From Winogradskyella thalassocola (GTDB lineage: Bacteria > Bacteroidota > Bacteroidia > Flavobacteriales > Flavobacteriaceae): a stretch of DNA of 64,000 bases. The stretch covers positions 167,973-231,972 of the forward strand of contig NZ_FNCZ01000005.1 in NCBI RefSeq assembly GCF_900099995.1. Direction: 5' to 3'. The notes beneath the pieces were generated by a model. That model was not told the DNA's origin. It saw only the letters and a program-made list of their open reading frames with translations, and made no database searches. A program made the position numbers and the translations under genes. Shown in pieces: positions 63,584 to 64,000 of the stretch. Every line of letters starts with the position of its first letter. Positions within the stretch are counted from its first letter, which is position 1.

Positions 63584-63895
63584 ATGAAAATTAGACATTA
63601 TTTATATTGGGCAAAGAACTTAGTTAATATGCTATGGTGGAAGCTATTATTTTTATTTGGTGTTAAGCGTAGTGCGTTGCCTATACCTGAAGGAATGTAC
63701 TGTTATAGCCCTGATATAGAAAAGAACAAAGCAAAGAAGGACTTTAGTACATATTATATAAACCCTTGCAAATATTACAAGACTTTAGGGCGTGAATATA
63801 ATGGCTGTAGTTACTTAGGAATCATTACAGATGATATGACTTTTGATGACCAATGCAAAATGTGTGGCGAGAACTATGGTGATGAGGACGAATAG
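63584..63895 (+). CDS. Small Cys-containing protein of unknown function
   Basis: The 103-residue protein has a hydrophobic N-terminal stretch (WAKNLVNMLWWKLLFLFG) and then a soluble part with Cys-rich motifs (YYINPCKYYKTLGR, NGCSYLG, QCKMCGENYG). These could hold a metal. It is the only plus-strand gene of the array besides the uncertain frame at 57112. Confidence 0.55.
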   Translation: MKIRHYLYWAKNLVNMLWWKLLFLFGVKRSALPIPEGMYCYSPDIEKNKAKKDFSTYYINPCKYYKTLGREYNGCSYLGIITDDMTFDDQCKMCGENYGDEDE

Positions 63896-63900
63896 CATTA

Positions 63901-63964
63901 CGCCTAACGTTTATGTATATGAAATGTTGCGTGTTTGTGTGCGAAGATTTTCCGAAGGAAAATC
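63901..63964. repeat. GCCTAACG-containing cassette-like boundary with hairpin
   Basis: CGCCTAACG follows the stop of the small gene by five bases; the GCCTAAC part fits the integron R-box form RYYYAAC. A perfect hairpin (GATTTTCC with GGAAAATC, loop GAA) lies at 63946-63964. The rest of the structure is beyond the window edge. Confidence 0.4.
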
Positions 63965-64000
63965 AGAAGCTAACAAATAAGCAACAAACTTTGGTTTAGG

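Overview
The window comes from a low-GC marine-type Bacteroidota, most likely a member of the Flavobacteriaceae. The support is two secreted proteins with the C-terminal type IX sorting domain (T9SS type A), repeated TAnnTTTG promoter boxes, a CusA-TolC fusion, and families typical of flavobacteria (DUF6266, DUF6090, HYC_CC_PP). No tRNA, rRNA or CRISPR array was seen.

Region 1 (1-18042) is ordinary chromosome. It holds a NYN/LOTUS RNA-binding protein, T9SS cargo, a tricorn-type protease, ACP phosphodiesterase, phosphoglucosamine mutase, a class V aminotransferase, an LpxL-like acyltransferase divergent from a rhomboid protease, a nitronate-monooxygenase-like protein with a Cys cluster, a TlpA-type thioredoxin and mnmE.

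Region 2 (about 18.1-51.9 kb) is an integrated element placed just after mnmE. Its left end carries an excisionase-like HTH protein, a tyrosine recombinase, small HTH proteins, a primase-like protein and a PriCT/DUF3987 protein. No relaxase or conjugation gene was seen. It carries two cargoes. The first (24.2-29.7 kb) is a tight operon: XRE regulator, ApeA-like HEPN protein, a long Argonaute with a degraded PIWI active site, a second HEPN-like protein and a DUF4238 protein. This is my candidate for an undescribed defence system. The second (29.8-49.1 kb) is a metal-resistance island with two RND efflux systems, two P-type ATPases, a Fur-family regulator and several small Cys/His-rich metal-binding proteins. 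The right end has a large non-coding stretch with palindromes and two small element genes. A 15-bp direct repeat (18158-18172 and 51887-51901) and clustered TTGCCC motifs mark possible att sites.

Region 3 (51.1-57 kb) has a DUF6266 protein, a TPR/LuxR-type regulator, a large T9SS-secreted Asp-box protein and a YqiA-like hydrolase. Region 4 (57.1-64 kb) is an accessory array of unrelated, mostly minus-strand genes: two DUF6090 paralogues, a serine hydrolase, a lipoprotein and an AAA-TOPRIM protein. A GTTGTGC-like motif lies next to the stop codon of most of these genes, and large imperfect palindromes resembling attC sites lie between them. This looks like a gene-cassette array without a visible integrase.
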